Positions 52,191 to 64,000 of a DNA stretch of 64,000 nucleotides are shown here, piece by piece (within the stretch, counting starts at the first letter, position 1; each line of letters starts with the position of its first letter). The DNA is from Palaemon carinicauda (taxonomy: Eukaryota > Arthropoda > Malacostraca > Decapoda > Palaemonidae), in contig NC_090726.1 of NCBI RefSeq assembly GCF_036898095.1, positions 36,667,513-36,731,512 of the forward strand. Reading direction: 5' to 3'. The translations under genes were made by a program, and so were the position numbers. The notes under the pieces were generated by a model. That model did not search any database, had not been told where the DNA came from, and saw only the letters and a list, made by a program, of their open reading frames with translations.

Positions 52191-55100
52191 AAAAAAAATT
52201 TTTCTCGCAATTCAGAGTCCATACATCCTTTGCATAATAAAGAATAAGACTTGTATGCTTTGGATTAGATTCATTAGAACATATAAGCTTTAGCAAAATA
52301 CAAGATGATACTTTTGTTAATCAATGCAGTACAGTACTGTATTTGAAATTATTTTATGGATAAGGATATTAAACAAAATGCAAAACAAGAACAGGTAAGT
52401 GTAGATGAAAAACTTTAATATTTCTTAGCTGTAATGTTTTGATATAAAACCATGCAGAATAGGAGGGACTACATACTGTGCAGTATATTATGTTGTACTT
52501 TTGTCACAACCCCATATTTTTATATAAATTTTCTTGCCATTATTGCCAGGTGCCTAGACAGAGAACATGCTTATGTGGGATTGAAGAATTTTGATTGTGA
52601 TAATATTTTTTTTTGTAAGGTATATCATAACTCAACTTTAATTGTTCATGATGCAGGGAAATTTTTTTAGCCACCTTTGTCTCTGATTTATAATTTTTGC
52701 TCTTGAACATAGTATACAAGTGATTCAAAGATTAAAAAATGCTACAATTAGTGGACATTGCCATGGAAAATTTTAAAGATATCTCATTAGTTAGTGAGTC
52801 GATAAAAATTATGTATTTTGTGAGTTTTTTTACACCAGAAGGAACGGCTAATACAGTACTTCAAACCTCTCTCTATCATTACTAGTGGAAAGACATCTTT
52901 CCTTAGATTTTTAAGAGCGTTATGCTTTTGATGTTGGTGGACCACCCATTTCTAGAGATCAGTGTATGTTATACCAGAGAATTTCAAAGTACTGGATGAA
53001 GATTTTATGGTGGCACAGTAAGGTTCTAAAGAAGTTATAAAAACTTCTTTAGAATTATAAGATTGACTTAGTATCTCTGAAGTATATTTTCAATTAGGAC
53101 ATGGTGGTTCATCTTCAACCTAAATCATCTCCAAAAGTTTGGCCGGATAAATTAAGCCTTCAGCATGGAGAGAATGAAAGACAGCATAGTCTTGAAAGAT
53201 TCTTTAGTCTCCTATTTCCAATCAAGCTTCTGTAAAGGGACTGTGTTTCAGTTTTTGTTGTGTTTCAATTTCACAACTATGCCTGGGATTTGTTCATTCA
53301 CGTAGACAAACATTTTCCTTAAAAATAGAGAATGTCTTCAGCAGAGTTGGAACTACCATTGAAATCATTAAAGAGGTAGTTAACAACATGTGGTGAGTGT
53401 GGGTGAGTAGAACCGCCCATTCTCTAATCAAAGACTTCACCTTTTGCTTTGGCAACATTGAGTATGATCATGCTGTTGTGTCCTATCTAAGGTTGAGTAC
53501 CGTAATCTTTTTCTTATACTTTTTAGTTAGAATGGTTCGTATTGGCTTTGTGTTGATGAAATGAAGCAGGGATGTAATCGTAGGTTGGACAATGCATTAG
53601 TTTATGGCTAAACTGGTGATAAATTAATTAATTCTGCACCTCATGAGTATGGTTGTATACAATTGCAGAGTATCCCCATTTACTGAGTGTAGATTGAGAC
53701 CTTCAGTTAAAGGTGGGCGTATTCTTTGACAAAGGGGAAGGCCAAGTTTCTTGGCAATGCTGGAGAGACTGTTTAGCACTTATTGCTCCTCACTGAGTTC
53801 ACCATTTTCTGAAGCTTCTGGGTATATGCCCTAGTTTGGTCCTAGGGAAATATGCGTCGGGAGTAGAGAAAATTCACATGTGTGTCAGGAAGTTTCTTTA
53901 GGTTTTGTAGATTTTAGGGTGATTTCAAAACTCCATTATGTGTAGGAATCTCTTCCTTGAAGACCACCAATGATGAGTGACCTAAGTATGGCCTGGGTGG
54001 CTGGCTTGTCTACCTTGGTAGTCAGACTAGTCTGAGATGCACGGTCCTATGTAGAGCTGTAGACTCTTGCCATTAGCTAAGTGTTTGGAGGAGCTTGGGT
54101 GCTCTCCTTCACCTTTTTACATTGATGGTGAATAACATTCCCTTGTCCGTTTTGGATACTTTGGTTTCCCGAATTGAGAAAATGTCATCTCTTGAGGACA
54201 TAATTATGCGGTTGGTGGCCATAGATGAGAGACTGTTATGTGCTTATGGCACAGGTTTACTTTACACTGTGATTGATTGAGGTAAGGGTACTCTGTATTT
54301 CTTCTGTCTAGTTTGATGAGTGCCAGAGAATTTTCTCTCCCTGATGACGACCAGCTTGGTCCTTTATTGGCCCCAGTTATGTTGCTTGATGTGTCCTTTG
54401 ACAGAACCAGTGAGGGAAGTAGATCTGAGCAAACTTCTGAGCCTTCATCTCTTTCGAGGGAAGAGGATGCTTAGGATTCTCTTGCCCTGAAGATACTGGA
54501 TCTTGGCCCAGTATCAATAGAAGTAGCTAACCCAGAGTTAGAGTGGGCCTTTTTGGAGATTTTGTACTCATTCATCAATGTCATAAACTGGTTGTGATAA
54601 CCATAGTGCCAGCTTTAGGTAGGCCCTCGGCCATGGGCGACCCTCGAGGGTCAAGACCATCTCTTGAGCTGCCAGGGTTGGATCTTGCATGTTGATCGTG
54701 AATTGATTTGATAATCAAATCTATGAATCATAGATTTCTCTGTCTTTCTGCCTGTCCAGTAAGATCCCATCGGAGGCAGTAAGGTTCTATGGACCAGAGT
54801 CTTCTGCAGTAAAGTGCAGAAGTCTTGTAGTAAGATCTTGTAAGTTAGATTTGGAAATTTATATGATTATTACAGGGGTTAATGACTATTTGGAATTGTT
54901 TTTTTCTTACAGATCGTAGGTTAAGGAGTAGTTCTATAATGATTGTTTCTATACATTACAAACAAATATTTCAACAGGTTTTAGTGTTTTAGTTCTATTT
55001 ATATGTATCAAACAAAAATATTAATGGTTTAACATAATGTTCCTAGAAATCTAAGGTCACAAACTGGTAGCAGATATAAAAAATCTGCAACTTTTAAAAT

Positions 55101-56144
55101 CTATCTTGGTATTTTACTTGTATTAAGCAGAACGTAAAATTATTGCAAAGAAGGCTCAGGGTTTCCCAGCATTTTCAAAGATTTATTTATTATCAATAAT
55201 GTATGCAAATTGCATTGCACTAGAAATTTTCACAATGTATATTAACATGTAAATATCTTTTTTTATGAAAAACTATTATATTGATTGTGTTTGTATGAAT
55301 TTAGCCCACAGGTTAGGAGAGCTACATCATTTAAGCCTGCGTGCGTTTGTAATGTTTGTTTGCATTCTTCAAGTTGATATTTTCATTCTAGTTTTCATGT
55401 GGACTTGCATTTAGTAGTTTTTACTTTTTTGTAAGTACTGTATTGTAGTACTCCATATAGTTAAATGCTTCTTTGACATGATTAGATATTTATTTATTTT
55501 ATTTGTTTACAAAGTTACCCTTTTTTTGTAGTCTAACATGATTCAAAGTGTTCAGTTATTATAGTGAGTATTAAAGATCATGCAGGAGGGCTATGAATCA
55601 ACTCAGTAATTATGAGGTATTTAAGCAACTACTGAATTTGAATGTGTCATTATTGTGTTTGTCACTAAAGTAGCCATGGATTGGTTATATTCTAAATGCA
55701 TTGGTAAGGTATTAGACACTGCACTGTATTATACAGTAATGACTAACTTGGGAATTTTTCATACCATACAAAAGGAAGAAAACCAAAACCCCTTCTTGAA
55801 GAAATCTAGTCTCATTTCTTAGATTTTGGTGAGAATTGCATATTTATTTGTTGATTGAGTATTTACCCATTCCCTGATTATTATAATTTTCTCTGTAGTC
55901 ACTCATATATTAAAAATCATGTCCACCCTTTGTGGCATCTCTGTAAACATTGTTGCAGAGGTTTCTGTCTTCTATTTTTACATTCTGTTTCTTCGGTGTC
56001 TAACTTCCTTAACTTTGTTGTGTTCTACACTTCTTCCCTCATTAGAGAATAAGTCCCATGTTTGTTGGAAAGTCCAACCTGTCAGTCTGATTAAAGTGTT
56101 TCTAATCTTATTTCTATGAAAGTGAAATCAAAAGTGACTTGTAG
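52191..56144. other. Long BPNT1 intron segment, mostly unrecognised
   Basis: AT-rich. 53500-54700 is less AT-rich and contains short open pieces, for example MSAREFSLPDDDQLGPLLAP from 54316 to a stop near 54474, followed by DSLALKILDLGPVSIEVANP. These could be relics of a retroelement Gag, but no domain is recognisable and frames change often. No splice-consistent exon completing BPNT1 was found. Confidence 0.45.
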
Positions 56145-56412
56145 TTAACCCTTTGAATCCCTTAAGACATATTCTATATCTGGAAAATTTATGACTTGTT
56201 TTACGTCCAACATTACCCGTAAATTTTATCTACCTTTTATTATTTACAAGTTTGAAATTTTTACACATATCTAAAACTACGTATATCAATGGAAAGGGAA
56301 ATTATTCAGCTATGTAGAAAGTATTCTAAATTCTCATTGATAATAGATTTTGTGCTGATACTTTATACTTGTTATGAATTGTTTTGTACCGGGTTGGGAT
56401 TGAAAGGGTTAA
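56145..56412. mobile_element. TTAA-flanked MITE, 268 bp
   Basis: TTAACCCTTTGAATCCC at the left and GGGATTGAAAGGGTTAA at the right form inverted ends bounded by TTAA. They share CCCTTT with the element at 50034 but are otherwise diverged. AT-rich interior, no coding. Confidence 0.75.
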
Positions 56413-56745
56413 TAAAATAAAATGAACTTTGTATGAATGCGTTCCTCTGAGGTCTTATGCTTTGCGATTTAATTTTATTCAATGAGTTAATTTTCAAAAG
56501 AAATTGTCAAAAAGAACTTTTGACTTCATTCTGAAGTTGAAAGGACACATAGATCCAATGGCTGCCAAGTAATATTTATTTTTAGTACTAGTATTTTTAT
56601 GTATTTCCTTAAACATTATGATATATTGCCTAATAATGCCAGCCATCATTATTAAGGTTTATTTCTTACGATGCACAGTGCATTGTTTATAAAGTGAAAC
56701 ATCTGAATAAGAGATTAAGTTGTGGGACTGTTTTTTTTTTTCCAG

Positions 56746-56775
56746 TTATTGCTGAGAGTGAATGCAAATTGTCTG
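56746..56775 (+). other. Candidate 30-nt phase-neutral BPNT1 microexon
   Basis: A strong polypyrimidine tract (about 12 T) and CCAG precede 56746, and TCTG/GTAAG forms a good donor at 56776. The 30-nt interval is open in the phase left by the preceding BPNT1 exon (one carried base) and would insert ten residues, VIAESECKLS, before restoring the Gly codon and the same phase. No BPNT1 I know has an insertion here, so this may be an alternative exon or chance. Confidence is low without transcript data. Confidence 0.25.
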
Positions 56776-56859
56776 GTAAGAACTCACTTCTTTTAAAATG
56801 TGTAACGCCTACAGCTCTCTGCTTGCCTTCTGTACACATGCTATTTTTAGGGTTAATTT

Positions 56860-57085
56860 TGATTATTTCCATGAGTCCAACCTTTGAATCATAAGTTTGC
56901 TCTTTTAGATCATGAGCTTAGGATTCAAGGCTAAATGTGGAAATGATAGATTTTGTTATAAATATCTTTTTTTTTATTTCCATGAATATTATCTTTGAAT
57001 CATAAGCTGATACTTCTGAAGCAAGAGTCTATGATTCAAAGGAAAGTATAGGACTAATGGAATTTATTATAAAACACTGTTTTTT
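56860..57085 (+). repeat. Two diverged ~110-bp tandem units, each with internal inverted repeat
   Basis: ATTTCCATGA then CTTTGAATCATAAG then a ...GATTCAA... return and TTATAAA, followed by a T-run, occurs twice (about 56866 and 56979). Within each unit, TTTGAATCATAA and its near complement (ATGATTCAAAG) can pair. Confidence 0.7.
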
Positions 57086-57261
57086 TTTATACATTCACCT
57101 TTTTCATTATCTCATATATTTTTTTTGTCATTGATTTAATAGATTTACTGTAATACCCACTACAGCCCAGTACACATGTTTTCTTTATTTTTAGTACATT
57201 TTTTTGAGTCAGTCGTTTTCTAGGTGTGGTAATTTTGTATTCAGATGTGCAAGTAAAGGCC

Positions 57262-60200
57262 AACTTCTCATAAGTTTGTACTTCACATCCATTAACATAT
57301 AGTAGGTGAGCTGTAACACTTTTCACAGTCATCCTGCGTTAAGAAATCTCTCTATCAATCTTGATAGTATTCACCTCACCTTATCTGATAGACTAGATTT
57401 GTCACTTAGATTTTATTTTAGAATTATATCTTCTCATAAGTTTGTACTTCACATCCATTAACATATAGTAGGTGAGCTGTAACACTTTCCACAGTCATCC
57501 TGCGTTAAGAAATCTCTCTATCAATCTTGATAGTATTCACCTCACCTTATCTGATAGACTAGATTTCTCACTTAGATTTTATTTTAAAATTATATCTTCT
57601 CATAAGTTTGTACTCGCATCCATTAACATATGCTAGGTGAGCTGTAACACTTTCCACAGTCATCCTGCGTTAAGAAATCTCTCTATCAATCTTGATAGTA
57701 TTCACCTCACCTCATCTGCCAGAGATTTGTCATTTAAATATTTGTTATAAGGTTACATCTCATAAGTTTGTACTTCACATCCATTAACATATGGTAGGTG
57801 AGCTGTAACACTTTCCACAGTCATCCTGCATTAAGAAATCTCTCTATCAATCTTGATAGTATTCACCTCACCTTATCTGTTAGACTAGATTTGTCACTTA
57901 GATTTTATTTTAAAATTATATCTTCTCATAAGTTTGTACTCGCATCCATTAACATATGCTAGGTGAGCTGTAACACTTTCCACAGTCATCCTGCGTTAAG
58001 AAATCTCTCTATCAATCTTGATAGTATTCATCTCACCTTATCTGATAGACTAGATTTGTCACTTAGATTTTATTTTAAAATTATATCTTCTCATAAGTTT
58101 GTACTCGCATCCATTAACATATGCTAGGTGAGCTGTAACACTTTCCACAGTCATCCTGCGTTAAGAAATCTCTCTATCAATCTTGATAGTATTCATCTCA
58201 CCTTATCTGATAGACTAGATTTGTCACTTAGATTTTATTTTAAAATTATATCTTCTCATAAGTTTGTACTCGCATCCATTAACATATGCTAGGTGAGCTG
58301 TAACACTTTCCACAGTCATCCTGCGTTAAGAAATCTCTCTATCAATCTTGATAGTATTCACCTCACCTCATCTGCCAGAGATTTGTCATTTAAATATTTG
58401 TTATAAGGTTACATCTCATAAGTTTGTACTTCACATCCATTAACATATGGTAGGTGAGCTGTAACACTTTCCACAGTCATCCTGCGTTAAGAAATCTCTC
58501 TATCAATCTTGATAGTATTCACCTCACCTCATCTGCCAGAGATTTGTCATTTAAATATTTGTTTTAAGGTTACATCTCATAAGTTTGTACTTCACATCCA
58601 TTAACATATGGTAGGTGAGCTGTAACACTTTCCACAGTCATCCTGCGTTAAGAAATCTCTCTATCAATCTTGATAGTATTCACCTCACCTCATCTGCCAG
58701 AGATTTGTCATTTAAATATTTGTTTTAAGGTTACATCTCATAAGTTTGTACTTCACATCCATTAACATATGGTAGGTGAGCTGTAACACTTTCCACAGTC
58801 ATCCTGCGTTAAGAAATCTCTCTATCAATCTTGATAGTATTCACCTCACCTTATCTGTTAGACTAGATTTGTCACTTAGATTTTATTTTAAAATTATATC
58901 TTCTCATAAGTTTGTACTCGCATCCATTAACATATGCTAGGTGAGCTGTAACACTTTCCACAGTCATCCTGCGTTAAGAAATCTCTCTATCAATCTTGAT
59001 AGTATTCACCTCACCTTATCTGATAGACTAGATTTGTCACTTAGATTTTATTTTAAAATTATATCTTCTCATAAGTTTGTACTCGCATCCATTAACATAT
59101 GCTAGGTGAGCTGTAACACTTTCCACAGTCATCCTGCGTTAAGAAATCTCTCTATCAATCTTGATAGTATTCACCTCACCTCATCTGCCAGAGATTTGTC
59201 ATTTAAATATTTGTTATAAGGTTACATCTCATAAGTTTGTACTTCACATCCATTAACATATGCTAGGTGAGCTGTAACACTTTCCACAGTCATCCTGCGT
59301 TAAGAAATCTCTCTATCAATCTTGATAGTATTCACCTCACCTTATCTGTTAGACTAGATTTGTCACTTAGATTTTATTTTAAAATTATATCTTCTCATAA
59401 GTTTGTACTCGCATCCATTAACATATGCTAGGTGAGCTGTAACACTTTCCACAGTCATCCTGCATTAAGAAATCTCTCTATCAATCTTGATAGTATTCAC
59501 CTCACCTTATCTGTTAGACTAGATTTGTCACTTAGATTTTATTTTTAAATTATATCTTCTCATAAGTTTGTACTCGCATCCATTAACATATGGTAGGTGA
59601 GCTGTAACACTTTCCACAGTCATCCTGCGTTAAGAAATCTCTCTATCAATCTTGATAGTATTCACCTCACCTCATCTGCCAGAGATTTGTCATTTAAATA
59701 TTTGTTATAAGGTTACATCTCATAAGTTTGTACTTCACATCCATTAACATATGCTAGGTGAGCTGTAACACTTTCCACAGTCATCCTGCGTTAAGAAATC
59801 TCTCTATCAATCTTGATAGTATTCATCTCACCTTATCTGATAGACTAGATTTGTCACTTAGATTTTATTTTAAAATTATATCTTCTCATAAGTTTGTACT
59901 CGCATCCATTAACATATGCTAGGTGAGCTGTAACACTTTCCACAGTCATCCTGCGTTAAGAAATCTCTCTATCAATCTTGATAGTATTCACCTCACCTCA
60001 TCTGCCAGAGATTTGTCATTTAAATATTTGTTATAAGGTTACATCTCATAAGTTTGTACTTCACATCCATTAACATATGGTAGGTGAGCTGTAACACTTT
60101 CCACAGTCATCCTGCATTAAGAAATCTCTCTATCAATCTTGATAGTATTCACCTCACCTTATCTGTTAGACTAGATTTGTCACTTAGATTTTATTTTAAA

Positions 60201-61790
60201 ATTATATCTTCTCATAAGTTTGTACTCGCATCCATTAACATATGCTAGGTGAGCTGTAACACTTTCCACAGTCATCCTGCGTTAAGAAATCTCTCTATCA
60301 ATCTTGATAGTATTCACCTCACCTCATCTGCCAGAGATTTGTCATTTAAATATTTGTTATAAGGTTACATCTCATAAGTTTGTACTTCACATCCATTAAC
60401 ATATGGTAGGTGAGCTGTAACACTTTCCACAGTCATCCTGCGTTAAGAAATCTCTCTATCAATCTTGATAGTATTCACCTCACCTTATCTGTTAGACTAG
60501 ATTTGTCACTTAGATTTTATTTTAAAATTATATCTTCTCATAAGTTTGTACTCGCATCCATTAACATATGCTAGGTGAGCTGTAACACTTTCCACAGTCA
60601 TCCTGCGTTAAGAAATCTCTCTATCAATCTTGATAGTATTCACCTCACCTTATCTGTTAGACTAGATTTGTCACTTAGATTTTATTTTAAAATTATATCT
60701 TCTCATAAGTTTGTACTCGCATCCATTAACATATGCTAGGTGAGCTGTAACACTTTCCACAGTCATCCTGCGTTAAGAAATCTCTCTATCAATCTTGATA
60801 GTATTCACCTCACCTCATCTGCCAGAGATTTGTCATTTAAATATTTGTTTTAAGGTTACATCTCATAAGTTTGTACTTCACATCCATTAACATATGGTAG
60901 GTGAGCTGTAACACTTTCCACAGTCATCCTGCGTTAAGAAATCTCTCTATCAATCTTGATAGTATTCACCTCACCTCATCTGCCAGAGATTTGTCATTTA
61001 AATATTTGTTTTAAGGTTACATCTCATAAGTTTGTACTTCACATCCATTAACATATGGTAGGTGAGCTGTAACACTTTCCACAGTCATCCTGCGTTAAGA
61101 AATCTCTCTATCAATCTTGATAGTATTCACCTCACCTTATCTGTTAGACTAGATTTGTCACTTAGATTTTATTTTAAAATTATATCTTCTCATAAGTTTG
61201 TACTCGCATCCATTAACATATGCTAGGTGAGCTGTAACACTTTCCACAGTCATCCTGCGTTAAGAAATCTCTCTATCAATCTTGATAGTATTCACCTCAC
61301 CTTATCTGATAGACTAGATTTGTCACTTAGATTTTATTTTAAAATTATATCTTCTCATAAGTTTGTACTCGCATCCATTAACATATGCTAGGTGAGCTGT
61401 AACACTTTCCACAGTCATCCTGCATTAAGAAATCTCTCTATCAATCTTGATAGTATTCACCTCACCTTATCTGTTAGACTAGATTTGTCACTTAGATTTT
61501 ATTTTTAAATTATATCTTCTCATAAGTTTGTACTCGCATCCATTAACATATGCTAGGTGAGCTGTAACACTTTCCACAGTCATCCTGCGTTAAGAAATCT
61601 CTCTATCAATCTTGATAGTATTCACCTCACCTCATCTGCCAGAGATTTGTCATTTAAATATTTGTTATAAGGTTACATTTCATAAGTTTGTACTTCACAT
61701 CCATTAACATATGGTAGGTGAGCTGTAACACTTTTCAGTCATCCTGCCTTAAGAAATCTCTATCAATTTGATAGTATTTACCTCACCTTA
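57262..61790 (+). repeat. Satellite array, ~28 units of 159-166 bp
   Basis: Unit landmarks in order: CTCATAAGTTTGTACT, CATCCATTAACATATG, TAGGTGAGCTGTAACACTTT, CCACAGTCATCCTGCGTTAA, then CTATCAA-TC-TTGATAG (a perfect short palindrome), GTATTCACCTCACC, and a linker. Two linker types occur: type A (TTATCTGATAGACTAG and TTAGATTTTATTTTAAAATT) and type B (CATCTGCCAGAG and TTTAAATATTTGTTATAAGG). The core is nearly invariant across units while linker types are intermixed; the first and last units are the most diverged. No coding potential is conserved. Confidence 0.97.
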
Positions 61791-62320
61791 TCTGGTAGAC
61801 TGTAGACCTTTGTCACTTGAATATTGCTAGAAAAGTACATCATCGGCCTGTCAAAAGTTAAAATACTATGATTCTAGTCAAATTAATATCAAATAAAGTA
61901 ATGGCCAAGGATGTTTCAAGTTCTCTAAGTTCCATAACTTCTCTGCAGATTGTTTAGAAAATAGATTTTGTTTTTGTTGTTAAGGAGCTTGCTCCCAAAT
62001 TCCGGAAATTTTCCTAAATATAGAATGGAAAGAGCAATCATTGAAACAACGTTTAAGAAACAAATATCTTTTGGTGCTGCCGGGAAAAACTTTTGGATAA
62101 TAATAATGCCCAAGGATTGGCTTACATAAGCATTTTGTTGAATCCACATGTGATTCGACTCCTGGTATAAAAAAATATTCTTACTTCCACAGATCCTAAT
62201 TTACAGATTAGTAACCAATCCACTTTCAGTGGATCAGGTCCCTCTAAATCATCGTACGGGTTGGAAATGGGCAAGAACCCATGCCAGGCAATCTGAAACA
62301 ACAAAATCTAAATCATTGCA
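61791..62320. other. Intron sequence, nothing recognised
   Basis: AT-rich single-copy-looking sequence. Short ORFs (61925-62149, 62122-62304, minus strand) have no domain. Confidence 0.5.
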
Positions 62321-62519
62321 TTCTATAGTCCATTTCTTTTAGCGAGGCAGACTTGCACCGACTCGCAGCGGTGCCCTTTTAGCTCGGAAAAGTTTCCTGA
62401 TCGCTGATTGGTTGGACGAGATAATTCTAACCAATCAGCGACCAGGAAGCTTTTCCGAGCTAAAAGAGCACCGCTGCGAGTCGGTGCAAATTTGCCTCGA
62501 TAAAAGAAATGGACTATAC
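62321..62519. mobile_element. Palindromic MITE, ~199 bp, ~90-bp arms
   Basis: TATAGTCCATTTCTTTTAGC at the left and its complement ending GGACTATA at the right. The arms continue through GACTCGCAGCGGTGC and TTTTAGCTCGGAAAAG to ATTGGTT/AACCAAT around a ~15-bp loop (about 62413-62428). TA flanks fit a Tc1/mariner-type target. Arms differ at a few positions. Non-coding. Confidence 0.88.
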
Positions 62520-62969
62520 TACTTCTGCTATTATAAATTCAACTAGACACACGTGTGCCATTAGAGTAACTAAAATGCTAAAAGCACTGGAACTCCAAAT
62601 CATCTATATAAGCAAGAAGCTGAAATTCCTGTACAGAACAGGTTTGACACACTAGCCACATCTGATACTACCAAGAATATGAAAGGTCCATTAAAGTAGA
62701 GATGAGTGATCATGTTCCATTTAAATCTAAATCTGAGAGACAAAAAGTTACTGGAAAACAGAACAACACCAAAATAAGGTGAGAAAATAATGAAGAATGT
62801 CTGAGTGAGCCTGAGGAAGTTTTTTTCTAAGTTTATTATAAAGGAAGTTTCTGTGACTTATGTAACAAATTGAGCTGTTCCAGAAACATGAGTAATGTCT
62901 TGACTCCCAGCCTCTTGAATCTGAACCCAACATAATGATTGATCAAGCTACCAAACATGTAGTGAAGGC

Positions 62970-63570
62970 CGAATTCCATAAGAACCATTATAATGGACAA
63001 GAAGCTGAAATAGAATTAATTGAAAAAGGACCATTCAGAGAAGGTCAAGGGCCATAAGCCATTATGATGGACAAGAATCTTAATTTAAATAAATTGATAA
63101 AGTACCATTCTAAGAAGGTCGAGGGCGACAAGAACCATTATAAAGGACAAGAATCTGAAATTAAATAAATTGATAAAGTACCATTCAATGAAGGTTGAAG
63201 TCCATAAGAACCATTGTAATGGACAAGGAGGTGAAATTAATTTATTTGATAAAGTACCATTCAAAGAAGGTTGAGGGCCTTAAGAACCATTATAATGGAC
63301 AAGAAGATGAAATTAAATTAATTCATAAAGTACCATTCAAAGAAGGTTGAGGTTCATAAGAACCATTATAATGGAAAAGATCCTGAAATTAAATTAATTG
63401 ATAAGGTACCATTCAGAGAAGGTTGAGGTCCGTGAGTACCATTGTAATGGACAAGAAGGTGAAATTAATTTAATTGATAAAGTACTATTCAAAGAAAGTT
63501 GAGGGCCATAAGAACCATTGTAATAGACAAGAAGGTGAAATTAAATTAATTGATAGAGTACCTTTCAAGT
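62970..63570 (+). repeat. ~76-bp tandem array, about 8 units
   Basis: Unit landmarks: AGAACCATTATAATGGACAA, GAAGxTGAAATTAAATTAAT, TGATAAAGTACCATTCAAAG, AAGGTTGAGG. AGAACCATT or a variant starts at about 62981, 63056, 63131, 63207, 63282, 63359 and onward. CCATTATAATGG inside is palindromic. Units are moderately diverged; no coding. Confidence 0.92.
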
Positions 63571-64000
63571 AAATAAATCCATCTCCAGTTAAAGGAATCA
63601 ATTGTATAGCAATGGTTTTACCAAAAACAGCAACAGAATAACGTAGCCCACTAAATGTCATGCAACTGTAATGATTGCATCATTTCATAATTTTATAAAG
63701 TTAAAAACATAAATGTACATAAGATTGGAAATCTGATAGAGAACTTTATCAAGAACACAAATAAAAACCAGCATTGTAAAATAAAAACCCACAGTTCTGG
63801 TGTATATGTTGACCATCTGATAATGAAGCATGCAACAGGCACTCTTCATTATCAAAATGATAGTCAGGAAGCAAATCATAAAGTAAACATCATGAAATTA
63901 CAGTATATCTAAAGAACTAAAATTTTATAAAAAAAAAGTTAAGGCTAGTACAGATAAACAGAAACCAAACTGTAGCAAAATGGGGAGAAATCGTGCTCTG
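63571..64000. other. AT-rich sequence, nothing recognised
   Basis: No frame, repeat or RNA gene that I can support up to the window end. Confidence 0.5.

Noticed and set aside
48241..54280. CAG/GT sites after 47892 tested as the next BPNT1 exon (48245, 50695, 54256)
   Set aside because: In the required phase they do not encode the expected LLD-V-VLIG segment or hit stops early.
54095..54480. Short ORFs (for example 54095-54280) as BPNT1 exons
   Set aside because: Peptides do not match the BPNT1 family and phase or splice sites do not fit.
57262..61790. CRISPR-like repeat-spacer array
   Set aside because: Units are contiguous tandem copies of 159-166 bp with two recurring linkers, not short repeats with unique spacers, in a eukaryotic intron.
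62321..62519. Hairpin as a microRNA precursor
   Set aside because: Arms are ~90 bp with transposon-like ends and TA flanks; a MITE is simpler without small-RNA data.

Overview
The window is eukaryotic nuclear DNA, most likely from a malacostracan (decapod) crustacean. The evidence is split coding exons with GT/AG borders, AT-rich introns, and many DIRS-type tyrosine-recombinase retrotransposons of a kind abundant in decapods. The species cannot be named from sequence alone. There is one recognisable host gene: the 5' part of BPNT1, the 3'(2'),5'-bisphosphate nucleotidase, on the + strand. Four exons in continuous phase (15959-16134, 30532-30625, 44194-44309, 47844-47892) encode the first ~129 residues, up to the metal-binding motif WVDPLDGT. 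The remaining exons are not recognisable and probably lie beyond 64000. The rest is intron or upstream DNA filled with mobile elements and satellites.

Layout. 1-15060 is an upstream nest of retroelements: a LINE (about 655-950 and 9745-11913) is split by a long degraded DIRS element (951-9744), followed by a decayed DIRS remnant (about 11914-15060). The 951-9744 element carries a ~26-copy 27-bp array inside its gag region, a ~494-bp tandem duplication near its left end, and a near full-length 5S rRNA sequence inside its reverse transcriptase region. 15959-16134 is the BPNT1 exon with the start codon. The next intron holds an old DIRS copy (about 16385-20580 and 28212-28372) that is cut inside its recombinase gene by a second, 7.6-kb DIRS element (20581-28211), then a third, 5'-truncated DIRS piece ending at 30473. 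The BPNT1 exon at 30532-30625 sits in a ~178-bp island between that terminus and the left end of a complete, young-looking DIRS element (30652-36905). That element has identical 153-bp inverted terminal repeats, an internal circle-junction copy, and Gag, RT-RNase H-methyltransferase-like and tyrosine recombinase frames.

37000-44193 holds degenerate tandem repeats (one of 163-bp period), a hairpin, and one LINE nested in another. Between the exons at 44 kb and 47.8 kb lies a minus-strand RTE-like LINE carrying a short insertion with a 12-bp target duplication. The final intron (47893 onward) contains fold-back and TTAA-flanked MITE-like elements, a LINE tail, a ~28-copy satellite of 159-166 bp units (57262-61790), a ~200-bp palindromic MITE, and a ~76-bp tandem array.

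I see no bacterial-type operon, CRISPR array or defence system, and I do not claim a new biological system. The most notable points are the BPNT1 exon squeezed between two DIRS termini, the intact-looking DIRS element with a long dual-open frame, the 5S rRNA insertion, the readable circle-junction copies that define DIRS borders without target duplication, and a possible 30-nt phase-neutral BPNT1 microexon.
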